Shown piece by piece: positions 11,300 through 21,180 of a DNA stretch of 64,000 nt (the stretch's first letter is position 1; every line of letters begins with the position of its first letter). The stretch comes from Zygnema cylindricum (Eukaryota > Streptophyta > Zygnematophyceae > Zygnematales > Zygnemataceae): contig JBBHKE010000832.1 of NCBI GenBank assembly GCA_037447655.1, positions 1 to 64,000 of the forward strand. Reading direction: 5' to 3'. The notes under the pieces were generated by a model that did not search any database, was not told the origin of the DNA, and saw only the letters and a program-made list of their open reading frames with translations. The position numbers and the translations under genes were made by a program.

Positions 11300-11740
11300 C
11301 AAAGTTCGTCTTAATATGGCAAACATGTCTTTACCGGGTGCCCTCTCAAAGAAATTGGCTCGAAATTTACACGGCTATTTACTGTGCTTTCCAAAATAAG
11401 CGAAGTGGCCTACAAACTTGATATTCCAAAATAATGGCAAATACACAATGTGTTCCATGTCTCACTCCTCAAGCCGTTTTGCGACCCCGATTCAGTATTT
11501 CCTAATAGCCGTCCGTATACCCCACTGCAACCAATTCAAGGTACCTCGGATGAATACGAGGTGGAGGAAATTCTGCTGTCGCGTCGACTACGAAATTCTT
11601 ACTCCACGCAATATTTGGTGCGGTGGAAAGGCTACGGAGTTGAGGACGATTCTTGGGTGGACAAAAAAGACCTTCATTCACCCGATTTGTTGCGCCGGTT
11701 AATGCAGAGTGTGGACTCTCAGCATAATCGGAGAGGCAGT
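11300..11740 (+). pseudogene. Gypsy integrase C-terminus and chromodomain
   Basis: The integrase gene resumes after the copia insertion with the β-barrel region (MSLPGALSKKLA, NVFHVSLLKPF). It ends in a chromodomain at about 11550-11705: EYEVEEILLSRRLR, QYLVRWKGYG, DDSWVDKKDL. Chromodomains steer integration to modified histones in chromoviruses. The YLVRWKGY signature and the DDSW segment are intact. The frame then runs into repetitive sequence rich in 'CGCAG' motifs without an obvious stop of its own family. Confidence 0.9.
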
Positions 11741-12199
11741 CGCAATAGGCGCAATAAGGGAACGAATCGCAATATCGCAACCGTCGCAGTCATCTTGGGG
11801 ACTCGGCGAGGAAGCGCAGTGGCGATGATGACAGACCGCAACACTATGAGTGCGCAACCACTGAAGCGCAGCATAGTAACAGCACTCTCAGAGAATCGCA
11901 GCGCCACCGTTGTGCTGACAGAAAAAGCGCAGCGACGCAGTTGTGAATTGCAACATTGGCGACGTCGAACCCTCGGTATCGTCCCAGCAGCGCAATCTAC
12001 AAAATGTTGAACGGTGCGGTACTCTCGCACGCTGCGACGCCTAAAAGAGTCCAAGAGTGAAATCTTCAACCCTCTCAGCTAAAGCCGCTATCAGCCTTTG
12101 CAACACACCTAGTCACAATAGCTTGGAGAGCATCTCGCTCCGCACCACTAGTCTGCCCTCACTCTTCCAGCTACCTGAACTCTCAAGTACCACAGTATC
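11741..12199 (+). other. Spacer between chromodomain and ORF3
   Basis: It is rich in CGCAGC/GCGCAG motifs and repeated (with an inserted block) at 12490-13001. I see no recognised coding domain. It may be the 3' end of pol, an intron or the ORF3 leader. Confidence 0.5.
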
Positions 12200-12490
12200 C
12201 ATGGCGTCGTCGTCCTCTCCACCATCGAAAAAGAGGAGACTCAAACAGATAGGCCAACAGGATATACCCTGCTAGGATATATTATTAGTTGCAACTGAGG
12301 TCATGGTTGAGGCTGACCGAAAAAGGGAGATAGTGGAAGCACCGGAGCAGGAAGAGACAACTAGTAGCGGGGAAGGAACAGCTGAAACCAGCGGAGGGGA
12401 AGGGTCAGAAAATTTACAGGACCCTGTGTATAATCCACTCCGAGAGGGGGACCAAGAGTATGAAGAAAATCATGAGCTCTCGGACATTGA
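12200..12490 (+). pseudogene. ORF3 5' fragment, first tandem copy
   Basis: It starts at an ATG in strong plant context (CCATGGCG) with MASSSSPPSKKRRLK, a likely monopartite nuclear localisation signal. A TAG follows at about 12273, then an acidic Glu/Ser/Gly stretch (EQEETTSSGEGTAETSGG). It breaks off where the second repeat unit begins. It is a partial duplicate of the copy at 13002, and I recognise no family. Confidence 0.6.
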
Positions 12491-12642
12491 GTGCGCAGCC
12501 ACTGAAGCGCAGCATAGTAACAACGCCGTCAGAAAATCGCAGCGCCAACGTTGCGCTGACAGAAAAGCGCGACGACTCCAAAAGAAGGTGCGCAGCACCA
12601 AAGCTAGGCTTCGCCAAAAGGTGCGTGCGCTTCTTGCACCCC

Positions 12643-12691
12643 TTTCCAAAAAGACGGTGCGTGCGCTTCTTGCACTCCGTCTTTTTGGAAA
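12643..12691. repeat. Hairpin in the second ORF3 leader
   Basis: Arms TTTCCAAAAAGACGG and CCGTCTTTTTGGAAA form a perfect 15-bp inverted repeat around a 19-base loop. The loop sequence TGCGTGCGCTTCTTGCAC also occurs as a direct repeat just upstream, and as an inverse near 12709-12722. Confidence 0.8.
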
Positions 12692-13443
12692 AGCTTCGCA
12701 CAAAAGGAGTGCAAGAAGCGCACCGGCCTATGGCCCCGCAGTTGTAAATTGCAACATTGGCGACGTCAAATCCTCGGTATCGTCCCAGCAGCGCAATCTA
12801 CGAAATGTTGGACGTTGCGGTACTCTCGCACGCTGCGACGCCTGGAAGAGTCCAAGAGTGAAATCCTCAACCCTATCAGCAAGAGCCGCCATCAGCCCTC
12901 GCGACAAACCTAGTTACAGCAGTTTGGAGAACATCTCGCTCTGCACCGCTAGTCTGCCCTCACTCTTCCACCTACTTTAACTCTCAAGTACCAAAGTATC
13001 CATGGCGTCGTCATCCTCTCCACCATCAAAAAGAAGGAGACTCGTACGGATAGGCCAGGAGGATATACCCCGCTAGGACAGATTGTTAGTTGCGGTTGAG
13101 GTCATCGTAGAGGCGGACCGAAGAAGGGAGATAGTGGAAGCACTGGAGCAGGAAGAGACAGCTAGTAGCGAGGAAGGAACAGCTGAAACCAGCGGAGGGG
13201 AAAGGTCAGAAAATTTGCAGGACCTTGAGTATAATCCACTCCGAGAGGGGGACCAAGAGTATGAAGAAGATCATGAGCTCTCGGACGCTGACGAGCCGGA
13301 GCGTGAACTGACACCCCCATCGGAGGAGGAATGTGCCTCTAATTTTGAGTTGATGAGAGACACAAAAAAGAAGAAGAATGCCGACGAGCATTCCTCAGAG
13401 AGCTCCGAAAAAAAGGCCAAGGCAGAATACCCTAGTGGGGATG

Positions 13444-14604
13444 TGTTGAAATGTATGTATTTTCTAGGTCTCAATAAAAGAAAATCAACAAGAGGAAGTC
13501 TGCAAAGGCAACCTACCTCTCGCTCCACTCTCCAAACCCCCACACTTGTCCCAATCACTGAAGGTTGGAGAGGAATACAGAGCCATGGCTGCCCATGTTG
13601 CCCAGAGAGAGACAAGATATACTATTTGGTAGGTTTACCAAAAGGATCTTTGACGGACCCAGGATTTGATCTTGGTACCTACCATCTGTCAAGAATGTGA
13701 CAGCCGGTAGCTTTATCCTGTAGACTAATATCAGTGCTGGAGCACATGCGGTACGATAGTTATATGAACCTGAACGCGCAGTATCTTTCATTTAACTGGT
13801 TACAAGACAGCCTGTACACGAAAACGCATTAGATCGCACGAATTCCTGACCGTACGGAACTTAACGAAATGATATTTTATTTAGACGGCCAATGTTAAAT
13901 GTCGGTCTTCATCGAACGGCCGTGGTGCGTGCCGGGATTACGGAGTGGACGATATGGCGTTTTCGGGCACCGCCACTCCAGATGACACGTGGCAAGATCC
14001 GGGAGGATCGGGGGATTCCGGAACGTAAGATAATAATTCCGAATGTGACAAATGTCACATTATGGCGATGTCGTACATTGACTGTACAGAAAGTACGACG
14101 GTACCTATACTTTCTTGTACGGTACAGTCTTACGATTGGACCGTACCTCAGTACTAGGAAGCTTAGAGAGGGGTTTTAGGACTTAAAATAATTTTGGTAG
14201 GTAGTCGCCTCTCTCCAAAAGAGCATGTGTAAAAATAGGCAAACTTTGCCATTTAACTAAAATACTCTCAGTGGACCACTTTCAGTGATTCTTTTTGTTG
14301 TGGACTCTGGGAGTCTAAGCTACATAGTGGTGTAGTCGGTCAGAGTTTTTGTATGCCAAGGTTGCTGCATTTCTAAGGGAAACTAAAAGTGGGTGAATGT
14401 GTCCAAAACTCATATTCTAACTTTGCATTCTGTGGTGAAACTGAGCACACAGAAAGTCTTATTTCACAGAGGTGAAGTTGTATTGGGGTTTTGATTGTCA
14501 AGGGGTCAATCTTTTGGGTTTGTATCAACTTGGAGTCGGCACTAACTAGATAAGCTTCTTGAGAGCTGCCTACTCTGAAGACCAATAGAGGTCTCAGAAT
14601 TTCA
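13444..14604 (+). repeat. Solo copia LTR inside ORF3
   Basis: It begins TGTTGAAATG and ends CTCAGAATTTCA. GGATG lies before it and GGATA after it, a 4/5 target-site match. It resembles the LTR at 47518-48514 (shared TATGTATTTTCTAGG, AAGGTTGGAGAGGAA and TACCAAAA segments), so it belongs to a diverged copia subfamily. No internal sequence is present, which fits LTR-LTR recombination. Confidence 0.85.
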
Positions 14605-15691
14605 GGATAATGTATTTATTCTCCTACGGGAAGAAGGAGAAACGGAAGAGGAGAGTGAGAAAGGGGAAGAAATTCCCGACTACCTTTTTCCACTACCTAT
14701 CGACCCTCAACACCTGGACCTCGCCTTCAGTTTTGCCAAACGCTTCTATTGGGATCCTTCGGAGTGGTCGGCAAAGTTGCGCATAGGAAAACCTGGGGAA
14801 CCTATCTGTTGTCCATAGCCATTTCTAGCCAGGGATTCACCTTCGGAAGTACCACAGACTACCCTAAAAACAACGTACTTTGGATACACACAGAATTCAA
14901 CAAAATTAACAAAACAAGATGAAACTACATTAACAGATATTATATAGGCTATATAATAGCCTCACAAAGTTTCAGATAAAAATAATAAACAGAGTGATCA
15001 CATCATCTAGTCAAAGTTGCAGAAAAATAGTCTGCCAGAACTTTGATTAAACAGACTAACTTCACAATGAAGTAAAAAACACACCAGGCACACACTAGGC
15101 CTGAAAATCTGTGAAAATGTAAAAAATATATAGAGGAACACACATGCAGAGTTTCAGACATTTCTGCTTACAGATCTGAGAGCAATCCTCAGATAAAATT
15201 ACCAAAAATCCCCATAAACAGTTTTTGGTCCAAAAAGTTCCTTAAGTCCAAAATGACGAAGTCCTACAAATATACACTAGAGCTCACTACTGAATGTACG
15301 GAGGCATACCAACCGTACGTAACCCGAATACTTCGTGACATGTCAAAATGAATAGATCTACACTAATACCTAATACACAGGACAAAACATTGTTGCAAAT
15401 ATTTACAAACCTTACAAATTTCATCAAACGAATGTGGACCGTCCAATATAAATATCATGTGATGGACGGGATTTCGCGTCCCACTTAATTACTTTTTCAC
15501 GTCCCTTTAATTTTCCTCGTACATCTACTCCCCCAATCCGCAAACCATTCGAACCACCACATTAATTTCGGTAATTAAATACGCACGTGAACAAGCGCAC
15601 TCACGAAACGTTGTGCGTGCACGAAACTAACTTTTCAAAAACCAACACTCCCCCGAAAATTTAGTTTTGTGGTACTTTCGAGGGTGAATCC

Positions 15692-16975
15692 ATGGCTAGA
15701 AATGCCTATGGACAACAGGTTATGGGCCCACGCCTATGGCTACCCATATTGGATGAATCTTACTTACCCATATTTGATGGAACTGAATATTATTGTTGGA
15801 GGAGTATTATGGAGAGCTACTTCAAGTTGAGGGAGCTGATGGATGTGGTGGATGGGACATGTGTCGAAACATCGGCTGAATGGGAGGAGAAAACCCTAGA
15901 GTGCTTCAGGATTATCAAGCTATCTATGACTAAGGAATTTGTAATGATGTACCTTGACGTGAAGAGTGCAGCTGAATTATGGAAGTGGTTAGAACGCATT
16001 TATCAAAAGACTTATGTGTATCACTGGATGATTAGTGCTACAAAAATATTTGAATAAAAATATGCTGGAGGTAGCATGTTCAAATACTGCCTTAGTTTGC
16101 AAAGATTGTTTGCAGAAAATGATATTGCAGGAGGAAACTTTACAAATGTTCAAAAGGCTCTCTTGTTAATGAAAGGATTACTGAAGGAATATAGGTGTGC
16201 TTTTGATAGATTAAACCAAGTTGATAAAAAGGATTGGAATTTACCTTTAGCAATCAGATTTGTTTTAGATGAAGAGGATGATAAGGAGGCTCTAAAGAAT
16301 AGGGGGAATTTTCAAGATGTTAGATCACAATTCCAGAAAAATAGAAAAAGTTGTAAATCAGAAAATTGTTTTTACTGTAATGTTTTAGGGCATACCTTCA
16401 GGGTATGTCCGGTATATAAAAGTGCACTTGTCACAGGAAATTTCAGAAAAAGATGGGATGACAATCGAGTTCGACCCCCTAAACGAGGGGTTACCCTTCC
16501 CGTCGACGAATTTGTATATTTGCCGATTGTTGCTCCTCTAGATATGCAACATGAGGAAAGAAAAAAAAAATTTGACACCGGAAATAGAGTGGAGAAAGAG
16601 GTGACTGAAAATGAGTCAGTTTTTATCACATCTTCCAACAACAGATTGGTGAGTGATAAAGATTCGCATGTGGAAGACTTTATTGAAGTAAGAATAGTAG
16701 GAGGAAGTGAAGGTGACTTGGAAGTGGAAACGGGAAAAACTGAAAATAATTTGCATGAAGAGTGTGATTCATTTAGAGAAGGAGAGAAGAAAAAAAATGA
16801 GAAAATTGGAGTAAGTAAAGAGCCTTATAATATGAGAAAAAGAAATAAAAATGCAAAAATTGAGAAAATACCAAAATTCATTAAGAATACGAAGAAAAGA
16901 AGTAGAATTGAGAAGACCACCCGTAGAAGAAAACATGTACCAAACGTGGTCAAAAGAAAACGGCGTGAAAAATAA
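15692..16975 (+). pseudogene. Gag of the non-autonomous copia-type element
   Basis: The ATG lies 26 bases inside the LTR end, as in the copia elements nearby, and translation runs through the primer site (QQVMGPR). The first part (to 16057) has the gag core FDGTEYYCWRSIMESYFKL and ELWKWLERIY. A TAA at 16055 precedes a second open stretch (16076-16975) with LQRLFAENDI, LLMKGLLKEY and a good CCHC knuckle, CFYCNVLGHTFRVC. The last 130 codons are Lys/Arg/Glu-rich and basic at the end. No protease signature follows. Apart from the single stop the frame is well kept. Confidence 0.75.
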
Positions 16976-17603
16976 TTTTATTGAGGAAACTATTTTTAAC
17001 ATTCGGTTATATTTGTGGAATCTCGAATTTAGCATTTTTGTTTTGAAATTGGTTGAAAAGAGAAAGTTTTTAAAGGATTAAAGGGTTTGAGAAATTTAGA
17101 AAAATTGAAAAGTTTTTCATTTTTGGAAATTGTTGTGGTAGTTAGAGGAATATGTGGGATTTTTGTTGGAGTTTGGTCTATTTCGGTATTTTGTTTTGGG
17201 GAAATAGATTTTGATTTATTTATTTTTAATGGGAAATTTTAGCATCCGGTTTATTAAATGGAAAAAGAAAAATTTTGAAATTTGATTTGTTTTGTTAAGG
17301 TAGAAGGTATTTGAGTGGGATATATTTGTGTGATACTTTGGTAGAAATTTGACTTGTGACAGAATTTTGGAAATTAAAATTGAGGTGTAGATTATGGTAG
17401 AAATGAAAACTTTTTGTTGTAATCGAGGAAAAAAAAAATTTGTTATAAAATGTGGAAAGATTTATGGAGGCAGCGGAAGCAGTGGTGGAACAAGAAAAAA
17501 AAATATAATCGGAGGCAGTTGGCGGATTTTAATGGAGGAGGAAGCTGAAGGCAAGAGTGACACTTGGTAACATTGGTGACAGTTCATGACGTGGCACCAT
17601 AGA
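16976..17603 (+). other. AT-rich 3' region of the gag-only element
   Basis: It is T- and A-rich, non-coding sequence between gag and the right terminus. I see no polypurine tract directly before an LTR, and no recognisable 3' LTR beyond the last 30 bases. Confidence 0.5.
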
Positions 17604-18289
17604 CGCACGAAACTAACTTTTCAAAAACCAACACTATCCATATCCCTGCCAGCGTGCCGTCACACCCGGCCTGGAATTTTATGACGACAAAAGACCTAGG
17701 GAATAATCATAAGGATTATGTTCAGCTAAACCCTCATGACTTACCATTCGTAGAGGTGGTCGAGGATCACTATCGATAACGGGTGGATATTCCCGGATTA
17801 CTCCGCCAATATCATCCATGGGATGTACGCCTTCACGACATCAAGTCGCGGGCTGATGTCACACCGGAGGTACGAGCCCTCAAACTGGCCCGGAAGAATG
17901 CTCTGCAACGGGCCCAAGCTGGAAGGAAACATATTTTTTTCAAATTGAGGAAGGTACCTCGGTGGGAACTGGCGGACGAGGGGGCAGAGGAAGCCCAACC
18001 AATCCCAACGCACGAAGCTCTCCAAAGTCCGGCACCTGAAGCAATTGCACCTGAGGCCGCCCCGCCATAGCTAGAAGCGCCACTAGCTGCAACGGAAGAG
18101 GGAGAGGACCAACTGCGCAAACGGATCACTCGGAGACGCTTGGCGGTGGCGGATCACCATATCGCGCTTTTGGAGACTCGATGCGAGCAGCTCCAAAACC
18201 AATTGGACACCCTACGGGAGGAGTTCGAGGAGTACTGTAAAGAGACATACGAAATACTCCGCCAACTCCAATTTCCTTCGAGGTAATGT

Positions 18290-18301
18290 TCAGGGGGACG
18301 C
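18290..18301 (+). other. Candidate gypsy polypurine tract
   Basis: TTCAGGGGGACGC lies directly before the LTR start TGAATCCG and directly after the ORF3 stop. A G-rich run in this position is expected to prime plus-strand synthesis. The exact LTR start is my estimate. Confidence 0.55.
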
Positions 18302-18979
18302 TGAATCCGTAGTGGGAGGCATAGTTACAGGGTTACAGAGTTGTATACCTTGCAGGTTAGAAATAGGGCTGCTATAGTCGCGGTACAGAGCAGCGCTGCT
18401 GCCATACCAGATTAGCGCAGCATAGCAACGTAGCAACTTAGTAATGTAGCATAGCAGCGGAGCGTGGCAGCATAACAACGCACCGTAGCAGCATAGCAAC
18501 GCCGCGGAATTTAGTTTGGACCATATTGTTCTAGAAGATAGTTTGGATAGGTCATGGTTGACCGAGAAGGTCCACGTGTACATAAGTGTAATACCAAGTT
18601 GTTTGTCAGATAACTAGTTTAAATAGCCAAATAGACTTAGTCGCAGCATAGCAACGCCGCGGAATTTAGTTTGGACCATATTGTTGTAGAAGATAGTTTG
18701 GATAGGTCATGGTTGACCGAGAAGGTCCACGTGTACATAAGTGTACTACCAAGTTGGCTGTCAGATAACTAGTCTAAATAGCCAAATAGACTTAGTCAAA
18801 AGACACTCTCTTTTGCAGTAGACTTTCGCAGTGAGCTTTCAACTTGTAATCTCTCTCTGATCAATAAAATTCAACTCTTACTGTGAATGCTGTGTATCTT
18901 TGTTGTTTCTACGAGGGGATTATTGGGGTTTTTCCGCTGTGCATTGTGGGTGTGGTGTTATATTATTATTCCTTTTACA
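18302..18979 (+). repeat. Gypsy 3' LTR with internal duplication
   Basis: It shares the 353-747 LTR sequence and terminus CCTTTTACA. A 155-bp block (18488-18642) is repeated in tandem at 18643-18797. Near its start are short 'GCAGCATAGCAACG' repeats. Confidence 0.85.
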
Positions 18980-19456
18980 TCTAATCTAACTATCTCTCTA
19001 ATCTAACTATCTCTTTAATCTAATTATCTCTCTAATTTAGTTTTCTGTCTAATCTCATTATTAGTCTAATCTAATTATCCAATCTAATTGTCTGTCTAAT
19101 CTAATTACTTGTCTAATCTAATTATATGTCTTCTAATATTATTATCTGTCTAATATTATTATCTGCCTAATCTAATTATCTGCCTATCTATCTAATCTGT
19201 CTATAACTATTTATCTATCTATTTGTCTATCTATCTATCTATTTATGTATCTACATTACTAACCCCATTTTTTATATGATGTTTTCTACTTCTTCTCTTC
19301 ATCTACAGAGTATTAAAAAGCAAGGAGATGGTGGGTCAAATCTAACTATCTATCTATCTAGCTATTTATTTATCAATCTATCTATTTATCTATTTATGTA
19401 TCTACATTACTAACCCCATTTTTTATATAATGTATTTTACTTCTTCTCTTCATCTA
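18980..19456 (+). repeat. TCTAATCTAACTATC microsatellite and duplicated exon edge
   Basis: Degenerate repeats of TCTAATCTAATTATC and TATC fill the region after the LTR. Within it, 19248-19340 is repeated at 19397-19489 (149-bp spacing). The duplicated block carries an intron end (CTTCATCTACAG) and the first codons of the transposase exon (KARRWWV). Confidence 0.8.
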
Positions 19457-21180
19457 CAAAGTATCAAAAAACAAGGAGATGGTGGGTCAAAAAGGTGGCC
19501 ATAGTAAGAGGTATAAGAGATACGACTAATACGTTGTCTAGGTCGGGCTTTGGTAAACGAAATGTGGCGGTAATGAAAGCATTACCGGGTAGGGGAAGGA
19601 ATGAAATGCCATTGGTGACCCGTCTTCATCAAGAATTACTCGAGGATTTTCATCAATTTAACAAGGCGGGTATGAAACTTTCTACGACAATTGTGCAAGA
19701 GATGGCGTACGACATTATTATACGTTTGAAAGAGGAGCATGCGCCGGAGTTTTTCGACGAATTCGGACGTGAGAGGACTACACCAATTACAAAAAGGTGG
19801 ATCCAAAGGTTTCATATGAAACATAACATCGTCATCCGTGCCCAAAAAGGCAAATTACAATGTAATTCGGAAAAATAGGAACACATTGAGAATACTGTGG
19901 CGTATCACTTAGGTGTTCTAAAAAGGGGCTTCCTGTCGGGTAAGATTTATACTTTATTGCTACCTATGACATTGTAATTTATTTATTTGTGACAGAATTG
20001 ATGTTTTTTTCAAGCCTAAAGTACTAACATTTTTACACTCATCTTTTTTTCGTTGTCGTTATCTTTATTGTTTGAACTAGGTGAGTTTGACAAAGATTTA
20101 GTGGAGAATATGGATGAGACCCACTTGATATTGAATATGGACAATGGCAAGACATTAGGCTTCTGTGGCGATGAAGTCGTGAAGTATGTCGACGTTGCGG
20201 GTGGAGGTGAATCCATGACTTTGATGGTGCGTCTCACCGGAGGGGTGAATGCACGTATTAAAGCACCCATGCTTATTCTCACAAACTGTAATAAGAGTTA
20301 CCCGATTCGTAATCTCCCCGACGATATTCCAGGTATACATCCCCTTGTATCATTTTGTTTGTATTGAATTGTTTGTTTCTTCCCCCTCCCTTTCTTCTCC
20401 CTTTATGTTTTTCATCTCCCTTCTCCTTCTTTCCCTCCTTCCTGTTTTTTATTTTAATGTATATTTTTTTTTCATGTAACCAATAATATGTGTGTGCTAT
20501 CGCACGGGTCCCAAGTGTTGGAACAACAACAAAGTCTTCCTCCAATGGTTTGAGGACCGGAGGTCGTATGAAGCCAATCCCTATGGTCGACATAAAATAG
20601 TCTTCCTCGATAATTGCGAAGGACACAGCATGTGCCACGAGCTAAACCGCGTTTTGGTTGCCAAAAATACGGTGTTACACTTCTTTCCAACGAGTGCTAC
20701 TCGCTTGGTGCAACCGACAGGTTCTTTCGTAACATCACAAATAAAGGAGGTTTGAAGTAGGAAGTGGGAAAATTGGAAGATGTCGCGAGTTAGGAATGAG
20801 CAGTGGTCACAACCCTTTAATCGAGGTTGGTCCGGAAAGTTATTAGGGCCAAAGAAAAGGTATTTTTTTCGAATTTGCTAAGGACTCCATCCGAGAAGTT
20901 TACTCGATGAAAGACAAATATGGGGTGGGATATGCAAGAAAAGCTATGACACAATGTGGGTTGTCAATGAAAGACGGGACATGGGAGGAGGGAATGCTTA
21001 CACATCAGTTGCAATGCATCATCAACAAACACCGAAATCATTTCGACGGCGAAGAAGTGTCACCTCCCTTAGCAAGGGCATGGGAATCCCTCAGAACTTG
21101 TCACGACACGACGTCGGTTTTCAGAAGAAGAGGTTACGGACGAATAATTCACCTAAGGGGACGAATATTAGGCCCTTGAT
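19457..21180 (+). pseudogene. Pogo-like DDE transposase, copy 1
   Basis: Three coding blocks are visible. Block 1 (about 19457-19939) has KARRWWVKK-type text and a CENP-B-like helix-turn-helix region ending in KRGFLSG before a GTAAG donor. Block 2 (20081-20332) has ENMDETH with the first catalytic Asp and VVKYVDVAGGGESMT. Block 3 (about 20490-21180) has YRTGPK, the second Asp in FLDNCEGH, and LVQPTGSF, where the usual third Asp (QPxDSF) is Gly. The acceptor before block 3 has lost its AG. Stops near 19876 and 20755 and a frameshift near 20870-20950 further disable it. Family members cut and paste DNA between terminal repeats. Confidence 0.82.

Larger units (their letters stand above)
11850..13290 (+). 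repeat. Tandem duplication of the ORF3 leader and 5' end
   Basis: The block from 'GAGTGCGCAACCACTGAAGC' (about 11850) to the 'CATGAGCTCTCGGAC' stretch (about 12485) recurs at about 12490-13290. The spacing is 800-802 bp over most of its length. The second unit carries roughly 150 extra bases (about 12570-12735) that contain a hairpin. Both units keep the ATG, the basic motif and the same in-frame TAG of ORF3. Confidence 0.85.
14807..17633 (+). mobile_element. Gag-only copia-type retrotransposon, 2.8 kb
   Basis: A perfect CTATC duplication (14802-14806 and 17634-17638) flanks the insertion. The left LTR runs 14807-15717, with mirror-image ends TGTTGTCC and GGACAACA. Directly after it GGTTATGGGCCCACG matches the internal initiator tRNA primer site of the other copia elements. 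The only open frame is gag, and no RT or integrase is visible, so it would need enzymes from a partner. At the right end only about 30 bases are recognisably shared with the LTR (15618-15647 against 17604-17633), so the 3' LTR is mostly lost. Confidence 0.75.
13002..18286 (+). pseudogene. ORF3: unknown protein in the env position of the chromovirus
   Basis: Coding pieces are 13002-13443, 14605-14806 and 17639-18286, separated by two later insertions. The frame joins in register across both. It starts MASSSSPPSKKRRR-like with a basic nuclear-signal motif, then an in-frame TAG near 13075, then an acidic low-complexity region to about residue 145. A conserved region follows, with DYLFPLPID, SEWSAKLRIGKPGEP, HPAWNFM and DIPGLLRQYHPWDVRLHDI. 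It ends in a predicted coiled coil (HHIALLETRCEQLQNQLDTL). A second stop is at about 17779. The gene ends 15 bases before the LTR. I recognise no known family, and it shows no transmembrane segment like an envelope protein. A homologue is at 54.1-56.1 kb. Confidence 0.65.
353..18979 (+). mobile_element. Ty3/gypsy chromovirus carrying an extra 3' ORF, decayed and nested
   Basis: The element reads in order 5' LTR, primer-binding site, gag with CCHC knuckle, aspartic protease, RT, RNase H, integrase, chromodomain, a non-standard ORF3, polypurine tract and 3' LTR, all on the plus strand. Both LTR copies share the stretch from the 'GCATAGCAACG' repeats to the terminal CCTTTTACA. Three later elements interrupt it (4840-11299, 13444-14604, 14807-17633). 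Subtracting them leaves about 8.2 kb. Many stops and frameshifts show that it is dead. The outer target-site duplication cannot be tested because a copia LTR destroyed the 5' edge. A weaker alternative is that ORF3 and the 3' LTR belong to different units, but the GGGGG tract before the LTR and the lack of a duplication around it argue for a genuine 3' LTR. Confidence 0.8.

Noticed and set aside
14815-14870. Apparent further ORF3 homology (QGFTFGSTTDYP) just inside the gag-only element
   Set aside because: The CTATC duplication puts this segment inside the LTR, and the real continuation of ORF3 is at 17639. The likeness to a GLTFG stretch of the homologue is probably chance.
18302-18979. Gypsy LTR as an independent solo LTR
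   Set aside because: Flanks GACGC and TCTAA do not match as a target duplication, and a G-rich tract precedes it, so a true 3' LTR is favoured, though not proven.
18985-19460. Possible CRISPR-like array in the TCTAATCTAACTATC region
   Set aside because: It is a degenerate microsatellite without unique spacers, in plant DNA.
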